Shown here one piece after another: positions 10,980-21,639 of a stretch of 64,000 bases of DNA. Under the pieces are notes generated by a model that was not told the DNA's origin, searched no databases, and was given only the letters and a program-made list of their open reading frames with translations. The translations under genes were made by a program, and so were the position numbers. Source of the DNA: Heterohyrax brucei (lineage: Eukaryota; Chordata; Mammalia; Hyracoidea; Procaviidae); contig CM053146.1 in assembly GCA_028571685.1 (NCBI GenBank), positions 26,881,431 to 26,945,430 of the forward strand, in the 5' to 3' direction. Position 1 is the first letter of the stretch, and each line of letters opens with the position of its first letter.

Positions 10980-11165
10980 TCAAACCTCTGCTGTTGAGTC
11001 AATTCCAACTCATAGCAACCCTATAGGACAGAACAGAACTACTCTACAGGCTTTCTAAGGCTGTAAATCTTTTTTTAGCAGCCTCTAAGAGGCTGGTGGG
11101 TTTCAACTGCCGAACTCTCACTGAGCAGACAAGTGTTTGAATGCGGCATCACCAGGACTCCTGTC
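10980..11165 (-). repeat. AfroSINE, long variant, antisense
   Basis: From the tail (GCTGTTGAGTCAATTCCAAC, CATAGCAACCCTATAGGACA) through the middle (AGGCTTTCTAAGGCTGTAA) to the head (CATCACCAGGACTCC). It is complete or nearly so, in antisense. Confidence 0.82.
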
Positions 11166-11174
11166 TAACATAAC

Positions 11175-11345
11175 GAAACCAAAATCAAACTGAAACCCAC
11201 TGCTGTCGAGTCAACGTGGACTAAAAATAACCCCATAGGACAAAGTTGAACTGTCTCAATAATCCTTCCAAGGAGAAACTGGTGGATTAAAACTGCCAAA
11301 CTTTTGATTAGTAGCCATAATTCTTAACCTATCTGCAACCGTGGC
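11175..11345 (-). repeat. AfroSINE, antisense
   Basis: Tail AACCCACTGCTGTCGAGTCA, middle CCTTCCAAGGAGAAACTGG, tRNA-like box region AAACTGCCAAACTTTTG, decayed head. It is the third of four antisense copies lying one after another. Confidence 0.82.
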
Positions 11346-11365
11346 TTCACATGATAACATCATAA

Positions 11366-11533
11366 AGAAAAACACCACACCCATTGCCATCTAGTTGATT
11401 CTGACTCACAGTGAACCTACAGGACAGGGTCGAACTGCCCTATAGTATTTCCAAGGAGCACTTGGTGGATTTGAACTGCCAACCTTTTGGTTAGCAGCTA
11501 TAGCACTTCACCAACACACCATCAGGGTTACCG
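11366..11533 (-). repeat. AfroSINE, antisense
   Basis: Complete antisense copy. Tail ACCCATTGCCATCTAGTTGA, middle GAACTGCCCTATAGTATTTC, tRNA-like promoter region TTTGAACTGCCAACCTTTTG, head ACACACCATCAGGGTTACC. Confidence 0.85.
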
Positions 11534-12544
11534 GTAACATAATTGGCTCTCCAAAATTGTGATAGTTACTCATACAGATAATGATTTGTGATCAAGTGTA
11601 ACTTTTTTATATTAAAAAAATATAAGATTTCCATCACAAGAAAAACTTAATGGGCTTTCCCTTAGATAATTTGGGATTTTCTAATCTCTTCAGCCAAATT
11701 CAAAAATATATCAGTTTTATTGTTCTCATTAGTACTAAACAAATACATTTTTCTGCATTACTAGGAAGAATCAATTTTTATGCCAGTCACCCCCTGAATA
11801 ATTTTAATGGGAAGGAAAAAAATTTCAATGCAATTAGATGAAATCTGTGTTTTTTTCTTTTAAGAACCAAAGTTTTTTAATCAACATTACTGACAAAGTC
11901 ATTATGCAAAAGTGAGAGAAAATTAAAATTTCTCTTTTATACCTCACTCATTTTCACTTTTTTCTTTGCATTTTCTCTCTCATCTCCACAGACTGAATTT
12001 TTTTTCATTCCCTCTTTTTTTACCTATTAAACTCTGAATTCGTTACCAGTTTTTGTGAGAATCAACTTGAAGTATACATAAAAAGTTCATAATTTGCTTA
12101 CTATTAAGTCAGCACTTATTATTTAACTATCTATATGTGATCAGCATTTTCAAAAATCTAATCCATGATTTTTAACAATAAAATTAAAATAAATCAGTAG
12201 GAAAAGGACTAAAAATCTATAGTATACAAAACCATTCCTTAGATTCAAGGCACATAATATTAAATTTTAATTAATATGTGTAATTAACATAATCAGAATC
12301 AAAGTAATATAGGGACATAAGTAAATATCTTTGTGCTTTGTGCATTGCAGTTATGAGTAATTGATATAGAAAATACTATATTCAAATATTCTGTCATTCC
12401 ACAATCATACCTGAACAAAAATTTACTATGGATGCAATGATTCTACATATTGAATAGTTGCAAACTCATTTTGAGTAAATGTTGTAGTACTGGTAGTCGT
12501 ATACTGGTAAGACAAATAAGTTCACAGCAAATAATGACTATCTA
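11534..12544. other. Unassigned AT-rich sequence
   Basis: Long AT-rich stretch between the SINE cluster and the RTE at 12545. I recognise no repeat family and no coding signal. A 63-codon frame at 11650-11841 has no recognisable motif and looks like chance. Confidence 0.5.
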
Positions 12545-12599
12545 AATGGAACAAATAAACTTTGACACTCTAGGCATTAGTAAGCTGTAATAGACTGGT

Positions 12600-14545
12600 T
12601 TGGGCCATTTTGTATCCAACAGTCATATAGTCTACTACGCTCGGAATGAAAACTTGAAGAGGAACAGTGTGACATTCATCATCAAAGAGAACATTTCAAG
12701 GTATGTCCTGAAGTACAGTGCTGTCAGTGATAGGATAATATCCATATGTCTACAAGGAAGACCAGTTAATATAACTATTGTTCAAATTTATGCACTGAGC
12801 ACTAAGGCCAAAGATCAAGAGATTGAAAAATTTTACCAACTTCAGCAGTCTGAAATTGATGGAACATGTAGTCAGGATGCATTGATAATTACCGGTGACT
12901 AGAATGCAAAAGTTGGAAACAAAGAAGGATCAGTGGTTGGAAACTATGGCTTTGGTAATAGAAACAATGCTGGAGATAGCATGATAGAATTTTGGAAGAC
13001 TAATGTCTTTTTCATTCAAATATCTTTATTAAGCAACACAAATGGTGACTGTACCCATGGACCTCACCAGATAGAATAAACAGAAACCAAACTGACCACA
13101 TCTGTGGAAAAAGATGATAGAAAAGCTCCACATCAGCAGTCAGAACAAGACCAGGTATTGACTTTGGCACAGATCAGTTGCTCATATGCAAATTCAAATT
13201 GAAGCTGAAGAAAATTAAAACCAGTCCATGAGAGCCAAAGTATGATCTTGAATATATCCCTTGGAGTTAGAAGACCATCTCAAGAACAGATTTGATGCAC
13301 TGATCACTAATTACCAAAGATCAGATGAATTGTGGAATGACATGAAAGACATCATCCACATAGAGAGCAAGAGGTCATTACAAAGACATGAAAGAAAGAA
13401 AAGACCAAATTGGATGTCAGAAGACAGTGAAACGTGCTCTTGAACATTGGGGAGCTAAAGCAAAAAGAAGGAATATTGCAATAAAAGACCTAAACAGAAG
13501 ATTTCAAAGAGTACCTCAAGAAGAACAAAAGAAAGTATTGCAATGACATGTGCTAAGAGCTGGAAATGGAAAATCAGAAGGGAAGAACACATTCTGCATT
13601 TCTCAAGCTGAAAGAACTAAGGAAAAAATTCAAGCCTCAAGTTGCAGTAGTGAAGTATTCTACAGGGAAACTATTAAATGATTCAGAGAGCATCAAAAGA
13701 AGATAGAAGGGATATATTGAATCATTATACCAGAAAGAACTGGTCAATATTTGGCCATTTGAAGAGGTAACATATGATCAGGAACCAAAGGTACTGAAGG
13801 AAAAAGTCAAAGCTGCACTGAAGGCACTGGCAAAAAAACAAGGCTCCAGGAATTGATGGCATATGTATCGAGATATTTCAACAAACAGATGCAGCACTGG
13901 AAGTGCTCACTTGTCTATGCCAAGAAATTTGGAGGACAGCTATCTGGCCAACTGATTGGAAGAGATCCATATTTATGCCCATTGCAAAGGAAGGTGATCC
14001 AACTGCATGTGGAAATTGTCAAATAATATCACTGATACCACACACAAGTAAAATTTTGCTCAAGATCATTCAAAAGTAACTACAACAGTATATTGACAAA
14101 GAACTGCCAGAAATTCAAGCTGGATTCAGAAGAGGATGAGGGATATGATCGCTGATGTCAGATGGATCTTGGCTGTACGCAGAGACTACCAGAAAAATAT
14201 TTACCTGTGTTTCACTATGTAAAGGCATTCAAATTTGTGGACCATAACAAATAATGGCTAACACTGCATAAAGTTGAAATTCCAGAACACCTAATTGTGT
14301 TGTTAAGTAATCAGTATATGGATCAAGAGGCAGTCGTGAGAATGGAACAAGGGGACACTGCAAGGTTTAGTCAGGAAAGGTGTGCATCAGGGTTATATCC
14401 TTTCATCATATCTTTTTAATCTATATGCCAAACAAATAATCCAAAAACCTGGATTCTATGAAGAAGAACAAGGCATCAGAATTGGAGGATGACTAACAAT
14501 CCGCGTTATACAGACGATACCACCTTATCTGCTGGAACTGAAGAC
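12600..14545 (+). pseudogene. RTE ORF remnant (endonuclease and RT)
   Basis: Remnant of the single RTE ORF, an APE-type endonuclease followed by a reverse transcriptase. The clearest open piece (12600-12902) contains KYSAVSDRIISICLQGRPVN and QDALIITGD. The conserved tryptophan of GDWNAKVG is a stop codon (TAG at 12901). A second piece (13261-13443) lies in the linker (YQRSDELWNDMKDIIH). The reverse transcriptase catalytic box near 14512 reads YTDDTTL, where YADD is expected. Frameshifts are frequent. Confidence 0.82.
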
Positions 14546-14956
14546 AAGTCAAATTTGTGTTTAGATTACATAAATGGATTTTGATAACACACATTCAATG
14601 TATGGATGTTTTTGATGAAAAATAAAATTCAAAATGTTCTGTCAGTGACATCACTAGAGTTAGTGTCGCTCAATGTAGTAATTCATGTTGTCTCTTCCCA
14701 TGCTAATTACCAAAATATTGTAGCTAAAACATCAGAAAATTTGACAGAATCAGTGAACAGAAAACACTGGCCATAATGAAAATAACACCATGTGCTTGTA
14801 ACACACGCCGATGAAGCCATGGGATCCAGAGGGTCATCATAATAGCATACTAAGTGTATTAGATGGTACAAAATGTAAATTAGTATAGAGTACTAGTCTT
14901 GTAGGGACATTATGTGTAAGTTGGGCTTATATCTTCACGACTGGATGAATACCTAG
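14546..14956. repeat. Segment of unknown origin inside the RTE
   Basis: The RTE sequence stops matching the other copies after the catalytic region (about 14545) and resumes at about 14957 (CATCATGATAACTGGAGAAA). The intervening 0.4 kb starts AT-rich. It continues with a GTCAGTGACATCACTAGAGT and TTAGTGTCGCTCAATG block, then about 290 bp with no LINE or SINE resemblance. It may be an independent insertion or an RTE subfamily difference. No target duplication is obvious. Confidence 0.45.
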
Positions 14957-15544
14957 CATCATGATAACTGGAGAAAAGATTAAGGTCATCAAGGATTAAA
15001 TTTTACTTGAATCTAAGATCAACACCCATGGAAGCAGCAGTAAAGAAATCAATGGACGCATTGTAATGTGCAATTCTGCTGCAAAAGACCTCTTCAAAGT
15101 ATTAAAAAGCAAATAAGTCATCTTGAAGACTACAGTGTGCCTGACCCAAGCTATGGTATTTTCATCTTCATTATACACATGAAAAAATTGGACAATGAAT
15201 AAGGTAGACTGAAAAGAACTGATGTCTTCAAATTGTGATGTTGGAGAAGAGTGTTGACTGTACATAGACTGCCAGAAGAATGAATAAATCTACCTTAGGA
15301 GAAGTACAGTCAGGATGCTGCTTATAAGCTGGGGTGGCAAGACTACTTTTCACTTACCTTGGTCATGTCGTCAGGAAGGATCAGTTCCTCAAGAAGAACG
15401 TCATTCTTGGTAAAGTAGAGGATCAGCAAAAAAGAGGAAGACCCTCAATGAGATAGATTGACACAAGTAGCTGCAAAAATAGACTCAAGAATAGTGATTG
15501 TAAGAATGGAGCAGGACTGAACAGTGTTATGTTCTGTTGTGCAC

Positions 15545-15602
15545 AAATAAACAAACTTATTGCCAGTGAGTAGATTTCAATTCATAGTGAACCTACATGA
15601 CT
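15545..15602 (-). repeat. AfroSINE tail-only fragment
   Basis: A short antisense piece with the AfroSINE 3' tail (TTATTGCCAGTGAGTAGATT, ATTCATAGTGAACCTACATG) placed inside the RTE 3' end, between GTTCTGTTGTGCACA and TATAATTCAGAACCGAG. It lacks all upstream parts of the SINE. Its upstream end falls near the same point as the tail-only units at 19090, 21464 and 27983, but its terminal sequence is of another type. Confidence 0.5.
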
Positions 15603-15749
15603 GGTATAATTCAGAACCGAGTCAATGCCACCTAACAACTACAACAATCTGAGTTTATAAAAAGTGTTCTCATTGTTATAACTAACAATGAAAAAATAAT
15701 AAATTTATGATTAAATGCTGCAAAAATCTTATCAAAAGTCACTTGGGTG

Positions 15750-16800
15750 TCAGTTTCTGATAGTATCACCTAGTACTGTCTACACCCCTCTGTGGTATGA
15801 CATACATATGGCCTTTGTTGCCATGGTCTTCTAGCTCCAACCTAACTGAATTACTGGGACTAGACAAATAAGGTAATTGTCTCACACTAAGGACATCAGG
15901 TAACTTCCTAACAATGCAAATAAAGTTCATGGCACTGGGATGGGGGTGGGACCATGTGAATAAGTTCTGTGAAATCCTAATGAAGGAAATGGTCAGTTTT
16001 GCCATCCAGCTAGGCTTAAAATGAGCCATCTCAAAGGCAGGAAAGAAAGAATCTCACTACCGTCAAGAAAGAATAGCCAAGAGTGGAGGGGGTTCTTTGT
16101 ACTAAAGATCCCTGTAATAGGAAGCTTCCCAAACCAGGGTACTGAAGATGGAGAGAAGCAATGACAGGGGAACAGCAGCAGCAAAGCTAGGAGAGCTGCC
16201 AGAAACAGCAGAGCTGGAGCAAAAAACTGAGTCCCTTCAGGCAGGAGGCCTGCTGGCAGAGTAGGGTACCTCTGGGCTAGTGGTAGAGCTAAGTTTGCTG
16301 ACCCACAGAGCTTCTTGGGCCTAGGCCAGCTGGTAGAGCGGAGTGCCTTTGGGCACTTATCACCAGAGCTAAAAGAGCTTTGTAACATCTGACCAAGCAG
16401 GGCAGAGGCCAGATGAGGTGTGCCTGTGGACACAGTGAGAAGAGGCTGTCCTGATGGAAGAAGTGCAGTCTGAGCATTCCTGAACTGAATTTTTACCTGT
16501 TACTTCTCTAATAAACTCCATAACTGTAAGTATGGTCTAGGAGTTCTGTGTGGCCATTACAACAAATAATTGAATTCAGCAGAGAGTTAGAGAGTGCCAT
16601 GGATGTGATGCTTGGTGTTAGAAGCAGTAAAATGGCAGAGAGAAAAGGTATGTCTGATCTCTGCTTTGTAGCTATCAGCCTCGGACTGTTGATCTGGATT
16701 CTCTTTTTGCTTTGTGAAGCTAGAGTAGGTCAGATGACATCATTTCCACACCATTTTTCCACCCTCCACACCACGCAGTATGTTCAATCAAATGTGTAAG
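15750..16800 (+). mobile_element. Probable endogenous retrovirus LTR
   Basis: A GC-richer block of about 1 kb that looks like a long terminal repeat. It has a purine-rich body, a polyadenylation signal AATAAA (about 16511) in the setting TAATAAACTCCATAACTGTA, and a downstream region resembling R-U5. The part near 16050-16140 has the same pattern of words as the MLT1-like LTRs here (CAAGAAAGAATAGCCAAGAG, GATCCCTG). I cannot fix the ends or name the family. Open frames in it (16433-15993 antisense, 16548-16799) show no viral or host protein motif. Confidence 0.45.
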
Positions 16801-16804
16801 GTAT

Positions 16805-17005
16805 GTTGTGCAAATGCTTAATATACTTTACTGTTAACTGAAAGGACTTGGGTTTAAGTCTGCCTAATGACATCTCAGAAGAAAGTTCTGGTGGTCTAAG
16901 TATGAAAAAAAGAACCAGCCATTAAATACCTTATGGGGCACATTTTTACTCTGATACACACGGAGTTGTCTTGAGTCACAACGTACTTGATGACAACTGA
17001 TTTTG
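16805..17005 (+). repeat. AfroSINE variant
   Basis: Diverged sense SINE of the variant with CTGTTAACTGAAAGGACTTG (box region), TGACATCTCAGAAGAAAG, CCTTATGGGGCACATTTTTA and the tail GAGTTGTCTTGAGTCACAAC. The tail agrees with the RTE/AfroSINE tail. Confidence 0.7.
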
Positions 17006-17544
17006 TGAAATCCTCATCACAATATGCATTATCTTTATCAAGATAATTGATAATTCATTGATGATAGCTCTTAAATTATAAAACACATTGCAAAATTTAT
17101 GAACCTCTGTTATAAGTTTCTAAGCTTTTCTCCTCATATCTGAACATATATGTCATTGAAAAACATATCCATTCTTTCTTTGGATAGTCATTTTGAAATT
17201 CTTTAAAATATGGAAGAGAAATAATCAAATCAGGCTCTCCAAAGTATATATTTTAAAAGTAAAAATTACATTCATCTCTTACCTAACAGTAACACTTGTG
17301 GATAAGCATTTGTTTACCTAGTTCAAATATTCTTAAGAGAAGTTCTTTCCGTAAGCTCAGCATGCAGTTAAGTTTTATGACAAATGTCCATATTATCATA
17401 TAATGAAGAGAATAATTTTAAATGTAATGCATGTCCTTTAGATTCAGTTTTTACTAACTAGCTATTCTTGTGTGGCTGAGATTTTGTGTGTGTATAGTTT
17501 TATTCTGATTTTGTAGCAATACTTCAAAAGCAGTAGATTGATTT
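17006..17544. other. Unassigned AT-rich sequence
   Basis: No family recognised and no coding signal seen. Confidence 0.5.
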
Positions 17545-18318
17545 ACATTTAGACCAAGCTTCTGAATCTGGATGCACTAGCCAGCCCCCAAAATGTTTTC
17601 TGGTAATCCTTACCTCCTAGTGTTGTCATCTTGTGTAGTCTCCTGCCACACTGTAACATGATATGTCTGTGTGACCAATAGCATGTGACAGACAGGATAG
17701 TACGTCACCTTTAGCTAGGTTATAAAAGACTGTACCTTCTGTCTTGAGGGTGTTATCAGTCTCAAATCACTTATTCTGTGGGAAGCAATGCTATGAGCAG
17801 CCCTACAGAGAGTCTCACAGGGAGAGAAACTGACGTCTCCAGCCACTGACTAATGGTAAGTTGACTCTGACTAATGTTAAACCTGTGTTGGTCAGAGTAG
17901 CACTGTGTTCCTTATGCTTTTTTAGTAGCTGAGTTTTCTGAAGTAGATATCCAGGCCTTATTTCCAAGGTGTTTTTGTGTGGACTCAGATCACCAACCTT
18001 TAGGTTAACAGTAAAGCAGGTTGACTATTTTCACCATCCAGGAACTGCCCTCCAGCTGCTAGCTAGAGAGAAACTGAAGACTGCCATCAACCATATGTGT
18101 TGTTGGAAGTTGATCTTGGAATCCTAGCTGATTCATGCGATGATTTCAGCCAGTCAAACAGTTTGGGTCCAACATCATTAGCTACCTGAGCTAGAATCAC
18201 CTAGCCAAGAGATTCCATATTCCTGAGCAATGGAAACTGTAACAAAAGAAGTGTTGTTTTAAGTTGCTGCGTTTTAAAATAATTTGTTGTACAGCAATAG
18301 ATAATTGATGGTAGCTGC
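17545..18318 (+). mobile_element. MLT1-like LTR, split by an AfroSINE
   Basis: Diverged MaLR-type LTR. The left part (17545-17857) has CCCCCAAAATGTTTTCTGGT, TGTGTGACCAATAGCATGTG and GGTTATAAAAGACTG. The right part (18051-18318) ends in GTTGTTTTAAGTTGCTGCG and TTGTACAGCAATAGATAATT, matching the end of MLT1-type LTRs as I know them. An antisense SINE sits between. Confidence 0.62.
17858..18050 (-). repeat. AfroSINE variant, antisense, inside MLT1-like LTR
   Basis: Antisense SINE of the variant with GTCAGAGTAGCACTGTGTTC, GAAGTAGATATCCAGGCC, TTCCAAGGTGTTTTTGTGTG, then ATCACCAACCTTTAGGTTAA and the head CACCATCCAGGAACT. It interrupts the MLT1-like LTR. Confidence 0.75.
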
Positions 18319-18319
18319 A

Positions 18320-18995
18320 TCATAATGTTTTCCCGTCTTTGTAGCTGAATCATCAGAACCAGAGTCCAATACAATGTATTGCTGTGATATTATGCCCTTT
18401 CTAGCTAGTAGTGTTTGTTGACAATGGTCCTAAATAAAATAATTCTTCTTTCTTATCATTTTTATGTTCAAATCACACAAATATTAAAAGACTTGTTGTC
18501 TTAACAATATCTGGGCATTTGATAAATTGAAATAAAAAGGATTTTGTTGTGTTTATATGTGTTCTAAGAGTTGTCTTCCTTTATTAAGCAGTTTCTGGAT
18601 CATGACATGGCACCATAGTATGGTATTTCACCTACCTTTTTGCAATAAATTTACCCCAAATTTATAGACATGCATCTTTGATGTAATCATCCACCAGCGT
18701 CTCAGCAATTGGACATAGTTCTTCAGTCTTTCCAATATAATGTACTATAAGAAGCTCTCCAAAAGCCATGTTTATATTTTTATTATTTGAACATCTGTTT
18801 CCTTTGGATTTATAATTCAATATTCTTTCTTCCAAAAGGTCTTTTGGTTTTGCTGTTTTTTATTTTGTATGCCAATGTCACCTAAATTGGAATGGATTCA
18901 TTGCTTCATTAGCCAGTACATTTTTCACAAATAAACGTTATCCCAGCATTTCACCATAAATTATGAGCACAAAACTAAACTCAATACCTAAAGGA
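18320..18995 (-). pseudogene. hAT (Charlie-like) transposase relic
   Basis: Minus-strand translation in broken frames recalls hAT-Charlie transposases in the correct order. From right to left: a BED-finger-like end VLANEAMNPFQFR then HWHTK (18930-18870); GKTEELCPIAETLVDDYIKD (18740-18665), like the IAETL region; KEELFYLGPLSTNTTS (18450-18400), like EEFLFC..L..TTTG; and DSGSDDSATKTGKHYDAA (18380-18325), like CTDGAAAMTGK. No intact frame remains. The domain assignment is by resemblance; terminal inverted repeats are not identified. Confidence 0.62.
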
Positions 18996-19089
18996 TTATA
19001 CTCTGAGTAAAATTAGTGTCAATTATTTTGGTCTTAACTCCTTTGAAATCATATGCATAATTGTCATTAAACTTACTACTACCTCTACA

Positions 19090-19134
19090 TAGCCAAGCCA
19101 AGTGCCGTCGAGTCAGATCTGACTCATGGCGACC
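19090..19134 (-). repeat. Tail-only AfroSINE micro-insertion
   Basis: A 45-bp insert that is only the 3' end of an AfroSINE. In sense it starts GGTCGCCATGAGTCAGATCT and ends GGCACTTGGCTTGGCTA. It is flanked by CTACA on both sides (19085-19089 and 19135-19139), a likely target duplication. It contains the perfect 16-bp palindrome GAGTCAGATCTGACTC at 19110-19125. Confidence 0.75.
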
Positions 19135-19264
19135 CTACAGAAACATTTAAAATAATCTTTGCTGAAAATAAAAGTGAACTTACTTTACTATGTATAAATT
19201 GGAGTAAAATAACTAATATACATTATACTTTCTTAATATAGTGAATTATTTTATTGGCTATGAA

Positions 19265-19420
19265 AAGACATTTGTAGATTGTATCAGATTATGGATGACA
19301 TTGTAAAGAACACTTAATTGTGGTCATGAAGAACTTGTTTGTGGATCAAGAAGCAGAACTTCAAACAGAACAAGGGGGATACTGTGTGGTTTACAGTCAG
19401 GGAAAGTGGACCTTAAGTCC
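19265..19420 (+). mobile_element. RTE LINE fragment (reverse transcriptase)
   Basis: Short sense fragment of the RTE reverse transcriptase region: CACTTAATTGTGGTCATGAA, TGTGGATCAAGAAGCAGAAC, CAGAACAAGGGGGATACTG and GTCAGGGAAAG. The same sequence occurs at 14285-14385 and 38966-39062. Truncated at both ends. Confidence 0.75.
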
Positions 19421-20904
19421 CCAAATTAGAAGGACATGGTATCAAGAGGCCTCTTGTATTAATCCCCATTATCATCAATTTGGTCAATTGATACTCTGGT
19501 TAGTAATATATGGTGTATATTATCATACTAAAGTAATTCAAAAGAAAGCAAACACTTTAGTGTGTGTACAGATTTGTCACAGCTAAATGTATGATTAGGG
19601 TACTGAGTGGTGAAAATAATTTACAGATCTTTTGATGATTTCAGTTGGCCTAGCAGTGTCAGGTCAAAAACATCTATTACACAAACTATCAATCAAATTT
19701 ATTTTTTCAAAGTAGTTGTTCTTTGGAGAATCATGTTTTTCAAGTCTCCAGTTCTTTTGCTTGTTTTTTCTGTTGCATGATTCTTAAGTTCATGACACCA
19801 ACCATGGTACTCATTCTTCATTTTTCTTTTTTCTATGTGTCTAAAGCCTGTGAGGATTCTGAGTCATGCTCTCAGAATCAAGAGATTACTTAGCAGTTTG
19901 TTCTCACTCTCTTCTCTTTCTTAGTTTTGCCTTCTGTTAGTAGCAGGTCCACGGGATATTATGAGCCTCATATTTGTTTCTTGAATACTTATCCATTAAT
20001 GTTTGAAGACTAGGATCAGAAACTTAATTACCAGAAAATATTCATACCAAGTATGTTATTTTCTAATTACTGCTTAGCAATAGTTATAGAAAAGAACTGT
20101 CCTTACATAAAAAACTCTAAAGAGCCAAGTCTTAAAAAATTAAACAAGACTTGAAGTGCTGCATGCACATAATAGATCATTTTGCCACACAATATAACTT
20201 AACCAGCAAAGATTAATAAGAGAAAACAAAAATAGAGATAAAAAGCTTGAAGGAAACAAACTGACCAGCATGGTGTCCTGAAACCAGGCATGTCAGTACA
20301 AGAGCTGAGAAAGATGGTTTCTGAAGTTAAAGTAGAAAGATAAAAGATGCACTCTTTTTACTAGACAGATAGCCACTTGTCAAGAATCCTCCTTGGTGAC
20401 AGACATCTATGTTATTTTGCCTTTAGGCCAACTACAATCAGTCCTAAAGAATCCTTACTCCACACTCTCATCTAGCCCCATTCTGTCAGGAAACATCCAT
20501 TCTATTTTGATCTTGCTCCAAGAAACCTGCAATAGTGTTAAATGGTGGCTTCTAGAATATGGCAAAATATACATAATTTTAGTTCATAGGGCCAAAACAG
20601 ATATTAGATACATGGGTACAATTAAGATTTATAATCGTTCCATCAGTAAACTATGTTTCTTAGCACTTGCTGTGTAAGAACACTGAAAAAAGGCATTAGG
20701 TTGAGGTCCTCTATAAAATGTATTTAGATTCTCCTTTAAAATGCAATGGAAAAGTGTTCACTGGATGTTAACCACCTCGCAAATCTTGCTTTTACTCTGG
20801 CATACTCAAGGGATAGCACTCTTCAAAGGTTTCTGGATGAGCTGACCCACTCACTAATAACTACTGCATAAACTATCAGCCTAGATTTTGTGCCTATATG
20901 GGAG
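19421..20904. other. Unassigned sequence
   Basis: About 1.5 kb with no recognised repeat. Frames of 88 and 94 codons (19320-19586, 20393-20677) carry no motif I can name; the first begins inside the RTE fragment. I see no splice-flanked exon pattern. Probably decayed non-coding DNA. Confidence 0.45.
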
Positions 20905-21070
20905 TGGGAAACCCTACTGGTGTAGTTATTAAATTCTATAGCTGCTGTCCAAAATGTTGGCAGTGCAAATCTACCAGATGCATTTTGGAAATTCTATGGT
21001 ACAGTTCTACTCTGTTCTATAGAGTTACTATGGTAGAAATCAACTCAACAGCAGTGGTATTTTGTGTTTA
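20905..21070 (+). repeat. AfroSINE
   Basis: Sense copy: head GGAAACCCTACTGGTGTAGT, box region AATGTTGGCAGTGCAAATC, middle GAAATTCTATGGTACAGTTC, tail ATGGTAGAAATCAACTCAAC. Complete and moderately diverged. Confidence 0.85.
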
Positions 21071-21089
21071 TATGGGAGCGATTCAATAC

Positions 21090-21172
21090 TACACACATGT
21101 ACACATATGGGTATATATATATGTATACACACACATACACACACACACATACATACATATACTATATATGAA
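21090..21172. repeat. CA/TA microsatellite
   Basis: Mixed dinucleotide repeat of (CA)n and (TA)n with interruptions, immediately between two AfroSINEs. Confidence 0.9.
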
Positions 21173-21175
21173 TGA

Positions 21176-21305
21176 GAAACCCTGGTGGCTTAGTGGGTTA
21201 ATTGCAATGTTTGCTAACTAAAAGGTAAGCAGTTCAAATCTGCCAGGTGCTCCTTGGAAACTCTATGGGGCAGTTCTACTCTGACATCTAGGATCACTAT
21301 GAGTA
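21176..21305 (+). repeat. AfroSINE
   Basis: Sense copy: head GAAACCCTGGTGGCTTAGTG, box region AAGCAGTTCAAATCTGCCAG, middle GGAAACTCTATGGGGCAGTT. It breaks off in the tail (GATCACTATGAG). Confidence 0.87.
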
Positions 21306-21463
21306 TATATGAATAGCACCCATTCATACAGCTATATGCATCGATAAATGACATAGCACCCATTCCTATATGTTGGGGGTGGGTCAATAACTAAATTTAG
21401 TGTCTGAAGGATCATACATCTAAGTTAAATTAGTTTAACATGTAATATATATAGCACCCACTA

Positions 21464-21514
21464 GGGTTGCCATGAGTCCATGAGTCGGATCCGACTCGAC
21501 GGCACTTGGCTTGG
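21464..21514 (+). repeat. Tail-only AfroSINE micro-insertion
   Basis: About 51 bp holding only the AfroSINE 3' end in sense. It starts GGGTTGCCATGAG, with ATGAGTCC duplicated, then has the perfect palindrome GAGTCGGATCCGACTC (21482-21497) and ends GGCACTTGGCTTGG. Short flanks CTA and CTA are compatible with a target duplication but too short to prove it. Confidence 0.68.
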
Positions 21515-21639
21515 CTATTCTTATATGGGTATGTACAACACAATGTCCGTGGCAATTCTCAGCTACATGTATATCAGTGGTCCCCTAAGGTTATTCAAAG
21601 CTTAGAAATCTCAAATGCAAAATGGAAGGTAGCAGACAT

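Larger units (their letters stand above)
12545..15645 (+). mobile_element. RTE (BovB-like) LINE, nearly full length
   Basis: Long sense copy that runs from the start of the endonuclease coding region to the AAC-type 3' tail (ATGCCACCTAACAACTACAA near 15630). It has the same order of segments as the sense copy at 36930 and the antisense copy at 56400-58975. A foreign segment sits at about 14546-14956, and a SINE tail fragment interrupts the 3' end at 15545-15602. All coding frames are broken. Confidence 0.88.

Noticed and set aside
10800-11533. Possible tRNA genes because of box-like promoter sequences in the SINEs
   Set aside because: The A/B-box-like words belong to tRNA-derived AfroSINE heads; no cloverleaf with acceptor stem is present.
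15993-16433. A 146-codon antisense frame with hydrophobic leucine-rich stretches resembling a membrane protein
   Set aside because: It lies antisense in an LTR-like block with AATAAA on the other strand; no domain is recognisable and composition explains the leucines.
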